A stretch of 64,000 nt of DNA from Erythrobacteraceae bacterium Alg239-R51 (GTDB lineage: Bacteria > Pseudomonadota > Alphaproteobacteria > Sphingomonadales > Sphingomonadaceae), in the NCBI GenBank assembly GCA_947331495.1, contig CAMZOI010000002.1, positions 62,001 through 126,000 of the forward strand, written 5' to 3'. Numbering within the stretch: the first letter of the stretch is position 1; each line of letters starts with the position of its first letter. The notes beneath the pieces are model-generated. The model searched no databases. It saw nothing but the letters and a program-made list of their open reading frames with translations, and had not been told where the DNA came from. This document shows, in pieces, positions 45,205 through 54,322 of the stretch. A program made the position numbers and the translations under genes.

Positions 45205-45705
45205 CTATTTCTTCCGGCCGAAATCGACCGTGACGACATTGGAGCCGTCTTCTGTTTCTTCAACGGGCGTGTCCTCGCCCTGTTCCTCGTCATTGCCGGC
45301 CGGATCGGTAGCTGCGGGGGCCATGTCGGCCACGGTCGCCTGGAACTGCAATCCGAAATCGACCGCCGGGTCCACGAACTGCGTGATCGCGGCATAGGGA
45401 ATATCGAGTTCGGCGGGGATCTGATTGAAGGACAGGCCCACGCTGAACCCATCTTCGCGCACGTCGAGATTCCAGAACTTGTTCTGCAGCACGATCGTCA
45501 TTTCGTCGGGGAACCGCTCGCGCAGGGACGCCGGAACGGAAACGCCCGGAGCATGCGTCTTGAACGTGATGTAGAAATGGTGCGCGCCGGGCAGTTCCGC
45601 GCCACTATCGGCGATTTCCCCGAGCACCCGCCCGACGACCGCGCGCAACGCTTCCTGCACGATGGAATCGTACGGTATCAGGCTGTCTGGCGTGTCTTCG
45701 CTCAT
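45205..45705 (-). CDS. sspB: SspB-type ClpXP adaptor protein
   Basis: 166 residues. The alphaproteobacterial SspB pattern is visible: DSLIPYDSIVQEALR, HFYITFKTHAPGV, MTIVLQNKFWNLDV and LSFNQIPAELDIPY, then a long acidic linker and the short basic tail VVTVDFGRKK that docks on ClpX. SspB tethers ssrA-tagged proteins to ClpXP. Divergent from hisB. Confidence 0.95.
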   Translation of the reverse strand: MSEDTPDSLIPYDSIVQEALRAVVGRVLGEIADSGAELPGAHHFYITFKTHAPGVSVPASLRERFPDEMTIVLQNKFWNLDVREDGFSVGLSFNQIPAELDIPYAAITQFVDPAVDFGLQFQATVADMAPAATDPAGNDEEQGEDTPVEETEDGSNVVTVDFGRKK

Positions 45706-45818
45706 GGCCGTGTTAGGTGGAGCGGGCGGAAGCGCGGGTCAAGCGCTTTAAACCCATCTTTACCCTATCCCCGCCGATTGTCTTGCGCCGCAGCATGACC
45801 GGACTATAGCGTGCCGCC

Positions 45819-46412
45819 ATGCGAAAAGGCCGTATCGAACGAAACACCGCCGAGACGAAGATCCGGGTCGAGGTCGATCTCGACGGGACCGGATCCTACG
45901 ATGTCTCTACCGGCATCGGTTTTCTGGACCACATGGTCGAACAATTCGCCAAGCACTCGCTGATCGACGTGACTATGAAGGTCGAAGGCGATCTGCATGT
46001 CGACCAGCACCACACCACCGAGGACAGCGCGCTGGCGCTCGGCCAGGCGCTGGCCGAAGCGCTGGGCGACAAGGGTGGCATCGCGCGCTATGGCAGCGCC
46101 TATTCTCCGATGGACGAAACGCTCGCCAGGGTGGCGCTGGACATTTCGGGCCGACCCTATCTGGTCTGGCGTGCGGGGTTCAGCCAGGAAAAACTGGGCG
46201 AATGGGATACCGAGCTGATCGAGCATTGGTTCCACTCGGTCGCCCAGACTTGCGGCCTGACATTGCATGTCGAACTGCTTTACGGTCAGAACAACCACCA
46301 TATCTGCGAGGCTATCTACAAGGGTTTCGCCCGTGCGATGCGCAGCGCGGTGGAGGTCGATCCGCGCAAGGGCGGGGCGATACCGAGCACCAAGGGCCAG
46401 TTGGGTGGCTGA
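45819..46412 (+). CDS. hisB: imidazoleglycerol-phosphate dehydratase
   Basis: 197 residues, monofunctional dehydratase (no phosphatase domain). Metal-binding His motifs [14 protein letters not shown] and [32 protein letters not shown] and the block [20 protein letters not shown] are all normal. First gene of the his operon; overlaps hisH by 8 bases. Confidence 0.98.
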   Translation: MRKGRIERNTAETKIRVEVDLDGTGSYDVSTGIGFLDHMVEQFAKHSLIDVTMKVEGDLHVDQHHTTEDSALALGQALAEALGDKGGIARYGSAYSPMDETLARVALDISGRPYLVWRAGFSQEKLGEWDTELIEHWFHSVAQTCGLTLHVELLYGQNNHHICEAIYKGFARAMRSAVEVDPRKGGAIPSTKGQLGG

Positions 46413-47031
46413 GATCGTCGCGCTGGTCGATTATGGCGCAGGAAATCTCCATTCGGTCGAAAACGCCTTGCGCAAGGTGGGTGCGAATGTCCGGGTTACC
46501 GCCGATGCCGAAATTCTGAGGGCGGCCGATCGTATCGTTCTGCCGGGCGTCGGTTCGTTCCGGGCTTGCGCGGAAGGCTTGCGCGCCGAAACCGGAGTTA
46601 TCGAGGCAATGCACGAGCGGGTGTTCGTTGGCGGTGCGCCCTTTCTCGGCATCTGCGTCGGAATGCAATTGCTTGCAACGCGCGGGCTGGAACATGGCGA
46701 GACGCCGGGGCTGGACTGGATTTCCGGTGAAGTGCGACTGATCGAACCGGACGACGACAGTGTTAAGGTCCCGCATATGGGGTGGAACGACGTTGCGTTG
46801 ACTCACCATGCCAGGGGGCACAGCGTGGTTGATGATGGCGAGGCCTATTTCCTGCATTCCTATCATTTCCACGTGACAAGCGGGCAGGATGTGCTGGCCA
46901 TGACCGACCACGGCGGCGGGATGGTGGCGGCTGTCGGTCGCGACAATCTGATCGGCGTGCAATTTCATCCCGAGAAAAGCCAGGGCTATGGACTTGGCGT
47001 TCTCGCCGACTTTCTGGAGTGGAAGCCGTGA
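46405..47031 (+). CDS. hisH: imidazole glycerol phosphate synthase, glutaminase subunit
   Basis: 208 residues from the GTG at 46405. Class I glutamine amidotransferase with [14 protein letters not shown] at the start, nucleophile Cys in [11 protein letters not shown] and the His-Glu pair in [13 protein letters not shown]. Supplies ammonia to HisF. It overlaps hisB (8 bases) and hisA (GTGA, 4 bases). Confidence 0.97.
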   Translation: MAEIVALVDYGAGNLHSVENALRKVGANVRVTADAEILRAADRIVLPGVGSFRACAEGLRAETGVIEAMHERVFVGGAPFLGICVGMQLLATRGLEHGETPGLDWISGEVRLIEPDDDSVKVPHMGWNDVALTHHARGHSVVDDGEAYFLHSYHFHVTSGQDVLAMTDHGGGMVAAVGRDNLIGVQFHPEKSQGYGLGVLADFLEWKP

Positions 47032-47756
47032 TCGTTTTCCCCGCTATCGACCTCAAAGATGGCAAGGTCGTGCGCCTGGCCGAAGGCGACATGGACCGCG
47101 CGACCATCTATGGCGACGACCCAGCCGCCCAGGCGATGCTGTTTGCCGAGGCCGGGGCCGAACATCTGCACGTCGTCGATCTCGACGGCTCCTTCGCGGG
47201 GACCGCCCGGAACCGCGAAGCAGTCGAAAAGATCGTCGCGGCTTTCCCGGGCTATGTCCAGTTGGGCGGCGGCATCCGCACACGCGAAGATGTAGAAGGC
47301 TGGTTCGAGGCAGGTGTCGCCCGGATCGTAATGGGCTCGGCCGCGCTGAAAGACCCCGATTTCGTCAAGGACATGGCCCGCGAATTCGAAGGCGGGATCG
47401 TGGTCGCGGTCGATGCCAAGGACGGGATGGTCGCGACCGAGGGCTGGGCCGAAGTGTCCGACGTGCCGGTAGTCGACCTTGCGCGCCGGTTCGAAGACGC
47501 CGGCGTCGCCGCGTTGCTGTTTACCGATATCGGGCGCGACGGCATGCTGAAGGGCTGCAATATCGACGCGACACTCGATCTGGCGCGGCAGGTCAATATC
47601 CCGGTGATCGCCAGCGGCGGAGTGAAGGGGCTGGACGATATCCATGTCCTCTCGATTCATGCGGATGAGGGGATCGAGGGAGTGATTACCGGGCGTGCGC
47701 TGTATGATGGTCGGCTGGACCTTGCCGCGGCCTTGGCGATGGCGGCCAGGGCGTGA
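47028..47756 (+). CDS. hisA: phosphoribosylformimino-5-aminoimidazole carboxamide ribotide isomerase
   Basis: 242 residues from the GTG at 47028, overlapping the hisH stop; a GTG at 47019 would add three residues. TIM barrel with catalytic Asp in FPAIDLKDGKVVRL and the second Asp in TDIGRDGMLKG; phosphate loops GGIRTREDV and ASGGVKGLDD. The stop overlaps the following small gene. Confidence 0.97.
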   Translation: MIVFPAIDLKDGKVVRLAEGDMDRATIYGDDPAAQAMLFAEAGAEHLHVVDLDGSFAGTARNREAVEKIVAAFPGYVQLGGGIRTREDVEGWFEAGVARIVMGSAALKDPDFVKDMAREFEGGIVVAVDAKDGMVATEGWAEVSDVPVVDLARRFEDAGVAALLFTDIGRDGMLKGCNIDATLDLARQVNIPVIASGGVKGLDDIHVLSIHADEGIEGVITGRALYDGRLDLAAALAMAARA

Positions 47757-47962
47757 CTTTTACCGTCATTTTTACGGCTATAGTGATGTTGGTCGCAGTC
47801 AGGATCCTGTATGTCGGTCTGATGCGTCAAACCCACAACTATTTTGGACAAACAATAAATCGACGGGAGCATCCGTTCTATTTTTGGTTTGCGATGGGAG
47901 TAGCGGTTCTCGTCCTTTTTAACGGCTTTTGGATGCTGTCAATTTTGGTCCCGCACTTATGA
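47753..47962 (+). CDS. two-helix membrane protein embedded in the his operon
   Basis: 69 residues. The GTG start lies in GTGA with the hisA stop, and the TGA stop overlaps the hisF ATG as ATGA, so the gene is coupled on both sides. Two membrane helices (about 3-24 and 43-64) are joined by a polar loop ([18 protein letters not shown]). GC is visibly lower than in the his genes. I do not recognise a family. A role linked to histidine synthesis is not evident; it may be a later insertion that kept the coupling. Confidence 0.75.
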   Translation: MTFTVIFTAIVMLVAVRILYVGLMRQTHNYFGQTINRREHPFYFWFAMGVAVLVLFNGFWMLSILVPHL

Positions 47963-48729
47963 CCGTTCGTATCCGCGTCATTCCCTGTCTCGACGTTGCC
48001 GACGGGCGCGTGGTCAAGGGAGTTAATTTCGTCGACCTCAGGGATGCAGGCGATCCGGTAGAGCAGGCGCAGGCCTATGATGCGGCAGGGGCCGACGAGC
48101 TGTGCTTTCTCGACATCTCCGCGAGCCACGAAGGGCGCGGGACATTGCTAGACATCGTCCGGCGTACGGCGGCGGTGTGTTTCATGCCGCTGACTGTCGG
48201 CGGCGGGGTGCGCAGCGTCGAGGATGCCCGCGCGCTGCTGCTGGCCGGGGCGGACAAGGTGGCGGTCAACAGCGCAGCGGTGGCACGGCCGGAACTGGTG
48301 CGCGAGATCGCCGACAGGTTCGGCAGCCAGTGCGTGGTCGCCAGTGTCGACGCGCGCGCATCGACCAGCGGCGAAATTCGCGGATGGGAGGTATTCACCC
48401 ACGGAGGGCGCAAACCGACGGGGATCGATGCTGTCGAACATGCGGTCACCCTGGCCAAACTGGGCGCAGGCGAGCTGTTGGTTACGTCGATGGATTGCGA
48501 CGGGACCAAGGATGGCTACGATACCGAGTTGACCCGCGCGATCGCCGATTCCGTCTCTGTGCCGGTCGTGGCGAGCGGCGGCGTGGGCAAGCTCGATCAT
48601 CTTGTCGAAGGCGTCACGCGCGGACATGCCAGTGCCGTCCTGGCTGCCTCGATCTTTCACTTCGGCGAATACACCATCGGCCAGGCCCATGCCGCACTGC
48701 GCGAAGCCGGGCTCCCGGCCCGTATCTGA
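47959..48729 (+). CDS. hisF: imidazole glycerol phosphate synthase, cyclase subunit
   Basis: 256 residues from the ATG at 47959. TIM barrel with the catalytic Asp residues in [16 protein letters not shown] and [13 protein letters not shown], and phosphate loops [10 protein letters not shown] and [10 protein letters not shown]. Works with HisH to make IGP and AICAR. Confidence 0.98.
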   Translation: MTVRIRVIPCLDVADGRVVKGVNFVDLRDAGDPVEQAQAYDAAGADELCFLDISASHEGRGTLLDIVRRTAAVCFMPLTVGGGVRSVEDARALLLAGADKVAVNSAAVARPELVREIADRFGSQCVVASVDARASTSGEIRGWEVFTHGGRKPTGIDAVEHAVTLAKLGAGELLVTSMDCDGTKDGYDTELTRAIADSVSVPVVASGGVGKLDHLVEGVTRGHASAVLAASIFHFGEYTIGQAHAALREAGLPARI

Positions 48730-48777
48730 CGGCGTAGCGATTGACGCGCTTCGGGCGCGACGTGCATAGCGCGCAAT

Positions 48778-49092
48778 ATGAATTCACTCGAACGGCTAGA
48801 AACCACCATTGCTCAGCGGCGCAGCGCCGATCCTGACCAAAGCTACGTGGCGCAATTGCACGAACGCGGCCTGCCGGTAATCGCCCGAAAGGTGGGCGAA
48901 GAAGCGGTGGAAACGATCGTGGCTGCGCTCTCGGGCGATCGGGAGGAACTGATCGCTGAAGCGGCGGACCTATTGTTCCACCTTGCGGTTCTCCTCGATG
49001 CGCAGGCCATTACGCTGGCCGAGGTCATGCAGGAACTCGATCGGCGCGAAGGGGTGTCCGGCCTCGAGGAAAAAGCGAGCAGGAGTGACTGA
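48778..49092 (+). CDS. hisE: phosphoribosyl-ATP pyrophosphatase
   Basis: 104 residues, standalone HisE (no HisI domain). Family blocks RRSADPDQSYVAQL, ARKVGEEAVETIVAAL and ELIAEAADLLFHLAVLL carry the acidic metal-binding residues. It follows hisF by 48 bases and overlaps the HIT gene as TGATG. Confidence 0.95.
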   Translation: MNSLERLETTIAQRRSADPDQSYVAQLHERGLPVIARKVGEEAVETIVAALSGDREELIAEAADLLFHLAVLLDAQAITLAEVMQELDRREGVSGLEEKASRSD

Positions 49093-49472
49093 TGCCGATC
49101 GATCCGACCCAGCCCTATGATGATGACAACCTGTTTGCGAAGCTCATCCGCGGCGAAATTCCCTCGTCCAAGGTCTATGAGGACGAATGGGCCTTCGCGT
49201 TCGAGGACATCAATCCGCAGGCCGAAGTGCACACGCTGGTGGTCCCCAAGGGGCGCTATGTCAGTTGGGACGATTTCAGCGAGAGAGCGAGCGCCGAGGA
49301 AATTGCCGGCTTCGTTCGCGCCGTGGGCAAGGTCGCCCGCGACAAGGGACTGGTCGAGCCGGGTTATCGCCTGATGGCCAATGTCGGTGCGCATGGTGGC
49401 CAGGAAGTACCGCATTTGCACGTGCATATCTTCGGCGGAGAACCGCTCGGGCCGATGATCGCGCGGCGTTAG
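49092..49472 (+). CDS. HIT family (HINT-like) protein
   Basis: 126 residues. Histidine triad HLHVHIFGG and the branch-typical start DDNLFAKLIRGEIPSSKVYEDEWA. HINT proteins hydrolyse nucleoside phosphoramidates. Often encoded directly behind hisE in alphaproteobacteria, as here, with overlapping stop and start. Confidence 0.95.
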   Translation: MPIDPTQPYDDDNLFAKLIRGEIPSSKVYEDEWAFAFEDINPQAEVHTLVVPKGRYVSWDDFSERASAEEIAGFVRAVGKVARDKGLVEPGYRLMANVGAHGGQEVPHLHVHIFGGEPLGPMIARR

Positions 49473-49543
49473 TCGCTGCAAAGCCCCGGTTCGTCTTTTG
49501 TAATTGCCGGGCGAGTCGGCGCTGGGCTAAGGGCGGTTGACGC

Positions 49544-49984
49544 ATGACCATGCCCGCTCCCCCCGACGGTACGATAGACGGATCGCGACATCTTTATGCC
49601 GTGCGGGTCTATTACGAGGATACCGATCTGTCGGGCATTACTTATCATGCCAATTATCTTCGCTGGTTCGAGCGGGCACGCAGCGATCTGTTGCGGCGGC
49701 TGAAGATCGATCAGCGCGCGGCGATCGAGGCAGGCGAGGGAGCCTATGCGGTGTCGGAGATCAATCTGAGATATCTTCGCCCCGCCAGGCTCGATGACGA
49801 CGTGCTGATCGAAACGCGTTGCACCGAACTGCGCGCCGCTTCGTGCCGGATGCACCAGACAGCATCTCGGGGCGAGGAATTGCTGGCCGAGGCACGTTTG
49901 CGCGTCGGTTTCGTTTCCCCCGCAGGTCGTCCGATCCGGCAACCCGCCGACTGGCGCGCCGCCTTCCAGACCTTCATCGATTGA
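49544..49984 (+). CDS. ybgC: YbgC-type acyl-CoA thioesterase of the Tol-Pal locus
   Basis: 146 residues, hot-dog fold. Active-site block YYEDTDLSGITYHANYLRWF is diagnostic. Thioesterase for small or medium acyl-CoAs, encoded first in the tol-pal cluster. It ends 9 bases before tolQ. Confidence 0.95.
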   Translation: MTMPAPPDGTIDGSRHLYAVRVYYEDTDLSGITYHANYLRWFERARSDLLRRLKIDQRAAIEAGEGAYAVSEINLRYLRPARLDDDVLIETRCTELRAASCRMHQTASRGEELLAEARLRVGFVSPAGRPIRQPADWRAAFQTFID

Positions 49985-49993
49985 AGAGGCCGA

Positions 49994-50692
49994 ATGACCA
50001 CTCTTACTATCCTGGCCGCAGCGGTTCCGACGCGGCTCGATCCCATCGAACTGTTTCTCGATGCGGATATTGTCGTCCAGCTCGTGATGGCCGGCCTGTT
50101 GCTCGCCAGCATCTGGGTGTGGATGATCATCGTCAGCTTCAGCTTGCGGATATCCCGCTTGCGCAAGCGGACGGTCAAGTACGAAGCCGACTTTTGGCAG
50201 GCGGAGAACTTCGATCGCTTCATGTCCGAACGCGGCAACAAGGACAATCCGGCCGCGCGGGTGGCGAAGGCGGCGGTGGGCGAATATCGTCGTTCGACCA
50301 AGGGCGAAGTCCGCGATGGCGAGGCCCTGCGCGGTCGGCTGGCTACCGCGATGGAAAGCCAGATCGCGCTCGAAACCGACGATATTGCCGAGCGGCTCAA
50401 CTTCCTGGCAACGGTGGGGTCGGTTGCGCCGTTCGTGGGTTTGTTCGGGACCGTGTGGGGCATCATGAACAGCTTCTTCCAGATCGGCGCGCAGGAAAGC
50501 TCATCGCTCGCGGTTGTCGCGCCGGGGATTTCCGAAGCCCTTTTCGCGACTGCGATCGGGTTGTTCGCAGCCATCCCGGCGGTGATTGCCTATAACCGGT
50601 TCAGCCACCGCGTGGATCGTTACGAAGCGCGTTTGCATCGTTTCGCGGACCGGCTGTATGCGACTTTCAGCCGTCAGCTGGAGGCGCTCTGA
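49994..50692 (+). CDS. tolQ: Tol-Pal system inner membrane protein TolQ
   Basis: 232 residues. Three membrane helices: near 30-52, then the pair starting LATVGSVAPFVGLFGTVWG and APGISEALFATAIGLFAAIP. The last two blocks are the MotA/TolQ/ExbB signature. Forms the proton channel with TolR. Stop and tolR start abut. Confidence 0.96.
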   Translation: MTTLTILAAAVPTRLDPIELFLDADIVVQLVMAGLLLASIWVWMIIVSFSLRISRLRKRTVKYEADFWQAENFDRFMSERGNKDNPAARVAKAAVGEYRRSTKGEVRDGEALRGRLATAMESQIALETDDIAERLNFLATVGSVAPFVGLFGTVWGIMNSFFQIGAQESSSLAVVAPGISEALFATAIGLFAAIPAVIAYNRFSHRVDRYEARLHRFADRLYATFSRQLEAL

Positions 50693-51172
50693 ATGGCGAT
50701 GTCGCTCGGGTCCGGGCGCGGCCGTGCGCGCCGGGGACGTGGCGGCAGGCGGCGCCCCATGTCCGAAATCAACGTGACGCCGTTCGTCGACGTCATGCTG
50801 GTATTGCTCATCATCTTCATGGTCACGGCGCCGCTCCTGACCGCGGGCGTGCCGATCAACCTGCCCGACAGCCGTGCCGCAGTGCTGCCGCAGGAACAGC
50901 AGCAGGTGACGATCAGCATCGACGAGGCGGGGTTCGTCTATATCGACGACGCGGCAGTGGAGCTGGGCGGATTGCCGCAGGCATTGGAGAACCTGCCGCA
51001 GACAGGTGATGGTCCCGACATCACTCTGCGCGCCGATCGCGGCCTCGATTACGGGCGTGTAATGGCCGTGATGGGCGAGCTCAACCGCGCCGGTCTGAAC
51101 CGCATCAGCCTCGTGACCAATAGCGGCGGCGGAGCCGCACCGGTCAACAATCGTTCATCGGACGAACCATAG
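50693..51172 (+). CDS. tolR: Tol-Pal system inner membrane protein TolR
   Basis: 159 residues. After an Arg/Gly-rich N-terminus comes the ExbD/TolR core ISEINVTPFVDVMLVLLIIF with the conserved membrane Asp, then FMVTAPLLTAGVPINLP and a periplasmic domain. Transduces proton motive force with TolQ. tolA follows after 11 bases. Confidence 0.95.
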   Translation: MAMSLGSGRGRARRGRGGRRRPMSEINVTPFVDVMLVLLIIFMVTAPLLTAGVPINLPDSRAAVLPQEQQQVTISIDEAGFVYIDDAAVELGGLPQALENLPQTGDGPDITLRADRGLDYGRVMAVMGELNRAGLNRISLVTNSGGGAAPVNNRSSDEP

Positions 51173-51183
51173 ATCCCGCGAGA

Positions 51184-51993
51184 ATGGAGAGGACCGGGAT
51201 CAGATCAGAGGAGCGCACCGGGCTGGTTGTCGCGGTGCTGCTGCATCTGCTGCTGTTCGCTGCGCTGTTCGTGCAGGGCTTGCTACCCACTCCGGAATTC
51301 GAGATGCCCGAGCGGATGACGGTCAGCCTGGCAGAAGATGTCGGCATGGAAGCGACCGCTCCCGATCCGGTGGCCGAAAGCCGCGCGTCGGTAGCACCTG
51401 AGCTGTCCGATCTGCCGGCCCCGCCGCAACCGGACGAGCCCGTCCCGCAGATCATCGAACGCCCGACCCCGCGGATCGAAAGCCCTGCTCCTGCGCCCAG
51501 GCCCCGCGCGCAGGCCCAGCCCCAGCGCCGTCCCGATCCACCCCAGCGCACGCAAACGCCGCCCCGTCGTACCGAACGCAGCGGCGGCTCGCGCGTGGGC
51601 GACAATTTCCTCGAAGGCGCGGGCGACAGCGCAAGCACCAGGGAAACGCGGGTGCCAGCATCGCAGATAGGCGCAAGTGCCAAGGCGTCTCTCGTCCAGG
51701 CGATAGCCCGCAAGATAAAGCCAAGGTGGGAACCGCCGAACGGTCCCGAGGTGGAAAAGATTACCACGTTTCTGCGCTTCCGCCTCAATCCCGATGGCAG
51801 TCTGGCCGGTCGTCCCGAAATGGTCCGTCAGACCGGCATCAACGATACCAATCGCGCACAGGCAAGTCGGCACGCCGAACAGGCGATCCGCGCCGTGCAA
51901 CTCGCCGCTCCGTTCAACGACCTTCCGGAGCAATATTACGAAGCATGGAAACTTGTCGGACCGTTCGGCTTCGACTGGAGACTGGCCCAATGA
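51184..51993 (+). CDS. tolA: TolA-like energy transducer with TonB-type C-terminal domain
   Basis: 269 residues. One membrane helix (VVAVLLHLLLFAALFVQGLL, about 17-36) is followed by a Pro/Arg/Gln-rich linker rather than the long Ala/Lys helix of enterobacterial TolA, and then a C-terminal domain (about 165-269) with RKIKPRWEPPNGPEVEKI and the usual end LPEQYYEAWKLVGPFGFDW. Position between tolR and tolB fixes the role as the link to Pal and the outer membrane. ATGA overlap with tolB. Confidence 0.9.
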   Translation: MERTGIRSEERTGLVVAVLLHLLLFAALFVQGLLPTPEFEMPERMTVSLAEDVGMEATAPDPVAESRASVAPELSDLPAPPQPDEPVPQIIERPTPRIESPAPAPRPRAQAQPQRRPDPPQRTQTPPRRTERSGGSRVGDNFLEGAGDSASTRETRVPASQIGASAKASLVQAIARKIKPRWEPPNGPEVEKITTFLRFRLNPDGSLAGRPEMVRQTGINDTNRAQASRHAEQAIRAVQLAAPFNDLPEQYYEAWKLVGPFGFDWRLAQ

Positions 51994-53375
51994 AGAATGC
52001 ACTTATCGCCACGTTCGCCCTCTTCGCTACGCCGTTGGCGGCGCAGGACACCGAAGCGGACCTTGGCCAACCTCTTCCCGAAGGCGGCGAGGTTGAAACC
52101 ATCGAGAGCGAAGGGCTGACCGGTTCGGTCAGTTTCGAAGGCAATCTCGACGATCTGGGGATCGCCATTCCCGGCTTCGCGACGGATGCGGACGTTGCGA
52201 CGCCCGCCAATTCCCGCGGCACGGCGGCGCTGGGCAAGGAACTCGCTCGGGTCATTACCGCGGACCTGCGCAATAACGGCTTGTTCAAACCCACCGGGCC
52301 CGACGCGCTGCCTCAGCCCAGCTTTGCGCAAATCTCCTCGCCCGCATGGGCGACCTGGTCGAACCGGGGCGCCGAGATGCTCGTTCACGGTTATGTCCGT
52401 GCGCGCAGCGACAACCGGCTGACCGTGGGATGCTATCTGTATGACATGGCCCTGCAGAGTGAACTGGTCCGCGAAGGCTGGGTGGTGCAGCCGGCAGACT
52501 GGCGCCGGGCCGCGCACAAATGCGCCGACCTGGTCTATTCGCGCCTGACCGGCGAAAGCCCGTTCTTCGACAGCCGCATCGCCTATATCGCCGAGACGGG
52601 GCCGAAGGATAACCGTACCAAGCGCCTCGCCATCATGGACAGCGACGGGGCGAACCACCGCTTTGTCACCACCGGCCGCTCGACCGCGCTGACGCCGCGC
52701 TATTCGCCCGATTATTCGAAGCTGTCCTATCTCAGCTATGTCGACGGCAATCCACGCATCTACGTCTACGATATCGGCACCGGTCGCCAGACCCTGGTGA
52801 CCCAGAACAGCAATCCGACCTTTGCTCCGCGATGGAGCCCCGACGGACGCTGGATACTCTATTCCATGGCCGTGAACGGGAATACCGACATCTACCGCGT
52901 CCCGGCGACCGGTGGCGAGAGCCGACGGCTCACCGACGCAGCGGGTGTCGATATTGGCGGCTCCTATTCGCCTGATGGCAGCCGGATCGTGTTCGAAAGC
53001 GACCGGTCGGGCGGTCAGCAATGCTACGTGATGAATGCCGACGGGTCCAACCAGCGGCGCATCAGTTTCAGCGGCGGCCGTTGCGCGACACCGGAATGGA
53101 GCCCGCGCGGAGACCAGATCGCCTTCACCAATGCGAGCAGTTTCAACATCGCGGTCATGACGCCTTCGGGCGGGAATGTTCGTACGCTGACCAATGGCTG
53201 GCAGGACGAAGCGCCCAGCTGGGCGCCCAATGGCCGCATTATCCAGTTCTTCCGTACCGAACGCAATTCGGGCAAGACATCGCTCTGGCAAGTCGACCTG
53301 ACGGGTCAGAATCTGCGCGAATTGCCCACTCCGGTCGATGCCTCGGATCCATCCTGGGGACCGATTCTGCCGTAA
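51990..53375 (+). CDS. tolB: Tol-Pal system periplasmic protein TolB
   Basis: 461 residues from ATG 51990. Signal peptide ending TPLAAQ, an N-terminal alpha/beta domain with a Cys pair region, then a six-bladed beta propeller with repeats such as PRYSPDYSKLSYLSYVDG, PRWSPDGRWILYSM and GSYSPDGSRIVFESDRSG. Binds Pal and TolA. The longer open frame upstream is inside tolA. Confidence 0.97.
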   Translation: MKNALIATFALFATPLAAQDTEADLGQPLPEGGEVETIESEGLTGSVSFEGNLDDLGIAIPGFATDADVATPANSRGTAALGKELARVITADLRNNGLFKPTGPDALPQPSFAQISSPAWATWSNRGAEMLVHGYVRARSDNRLTVGCYLYDMALQSELVREGWVVQPADWRRAAHKCADLVYSRLTGESPFFDSRIAYIAETGPKDNRTKRLAIMDSDGANHRFVTTGRSTALTPRYSPDYSKLSYLSYVDGNPRIYVYDIGTGRQTLVTQNSNPTFAPRWSPDGRWILYSMAVNGNTDIYRVPATGGESRRLTDAAGVDIGGSYSPDGSRIVFESDRSGGQQCYVMNADGSNQRRISFSGGRCATPEWSPRGDQIAFTNASSFNIAVMTPSGGNVRTLTNGWQDEAPSWAPNGRIIQFFRTERNSGKTSLWQVDLTGQNLRELPTPVDASDPSWGPILP

Positions 53376-53448
53376 TTGCATTGTTTATTCATGATCGAAA
53401 AATTGGGAAGCGAACCGAACAATCACGTTGTCTGAAAGGGGAAAGCCT

Positions 53449-53964
53449 ATGAACATCCGTGTTGCCACTGCCGTAATGCTCGTCTCGAGCGTAGCCTTGG
53501 CCGCCTGCCAGAAGAAGGCTCCCGAGGAGCTTCCTCCGCCGCCGGCTGCCACCGCCGCACCCGCAACCTCCACCGCCGCTCCGCTTGGCGCGACGGTGGG
53601 AACGCAGCAGCATTTCGTCGATGCCGTCGGCCAGTCGAACACCGTCGTTTATTTCGACACCGACCGGTACAACATCGACAGCGAGGATTCCTCCAAGCTC
53701 CAGCGCCAGGCGCAGTATTTCGCTCAGAACCCTTCCGTAAGCTTCACGGTCGAAGGCCACGCGGACGAGCGCGGAACGCGCGAGTACAACCTCGCTTTGG
53801 GCGAGCGCCGGGCAAATGCGGCGAAAAACTATCTGGTGTCGGTGGGCATTCCGGCCAACCGCATCCGTACGGTAAGCTACGGCAAGGAACGTCCCGTCGC
53901 GCTGGGATCGAACGAAAGCGCATGGGCGCAGAACCGCCGGGCGGCTACTGTTGTCATTAACTAG
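53449..53964 (+). CDS. pal: peptidoglycan-associated lipoprotein Pal
   Basis: 171 residues. Lipobox ALAAC at the signal peptide end, a Pro/Ala-rich linker and an OmpA-like domain with VYFDTDRYNIDSEDSS and the peptidoglycan-binding block TVEGHADERGTREYNLALGE. Anchors the outer membrane to peptidoglycan. Last gene of the cluster, followed by a hairpin. Confidence 0.97.
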   Translation: MNIRVATAVMLVSSVALAACQKKAPEELPPPPAATAAPATSTAAPLGATVGTQQHFVDAVGQSNTVVYFDTDRYNIDSEDSSKLQRQAQYFAQNPSVSFTVEGHADERGTREYNLALGERRANAAKNYLVSVGIPANRIRTVSYGKERPVALGSNESAWAQNRRAATVVIN

Positions 53965-53971
53965 GCTGAAC

Positions 53972-54014
53972 GCGCAAAGGGGCCCGGGCCAGATCGGCCA
54001 GTGCCCCTTTGCGC
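53972..54014. terminator. terminator-like hairpin between pal and the small reverse gene
   Basis: GCGCAAAGGGGC (53972-53983) pairs perfectly over 12 bases with GCCCCTTTGCGC (54003-54014) around a 19-base loop. T tracts are weak on both sides, but the position between two convergent ends fits a two-way terminator. Confidence 0.7.
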
Positions 54015-54018
54015 ATTC

Positions 54019-54168
54019 CTATCTGCCTGCGATCATATCGCTCCAGGCGGCTGGACCAACTGACTGGGCACCGCGGACATAGCCGTTGTCGTCCGCACTG
54101 ACAGACAAGGCGAACATCGCCATGGCGAACACCGCGATCATTGCCGAATGGCTCAATTGTCTGCTCAT
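54019..54168 (-). CDS. small secreted or periplasmic peptide (49 residues)
   Basis: From the ATG at 54168 (GGAG about 9 bases upstream) the frame codes a signal-peptide-like start (AMIAVFAMAMFALSVSA) and a mature part of about 24 residues that begins DDNGYVRGAQ. No family recognised. Gene-like because of the ribosome site, the signal peptide and a shared terminator with pal. Confidence 0.5.
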   Translation of the reverse strand: MSRQLSHSAMIAVFAMAMFALSVSADDNGYVRGAQSVGPAAWSDMIAGR

Positions 54169-54322
54169 TGGGTAAATACTCCGGGGCGCTCGATGACACC
54201 TAGATATGAAGAGTTCGTTGCAATGCAACATTTTCAATCGAAACCGGTTGCTGCGCTTGTGTCAGCCTTCAGCGTGTCTAGATTGCCTGCCATGCATGCT
54301 CGAACGATGACAAAACACTGCC

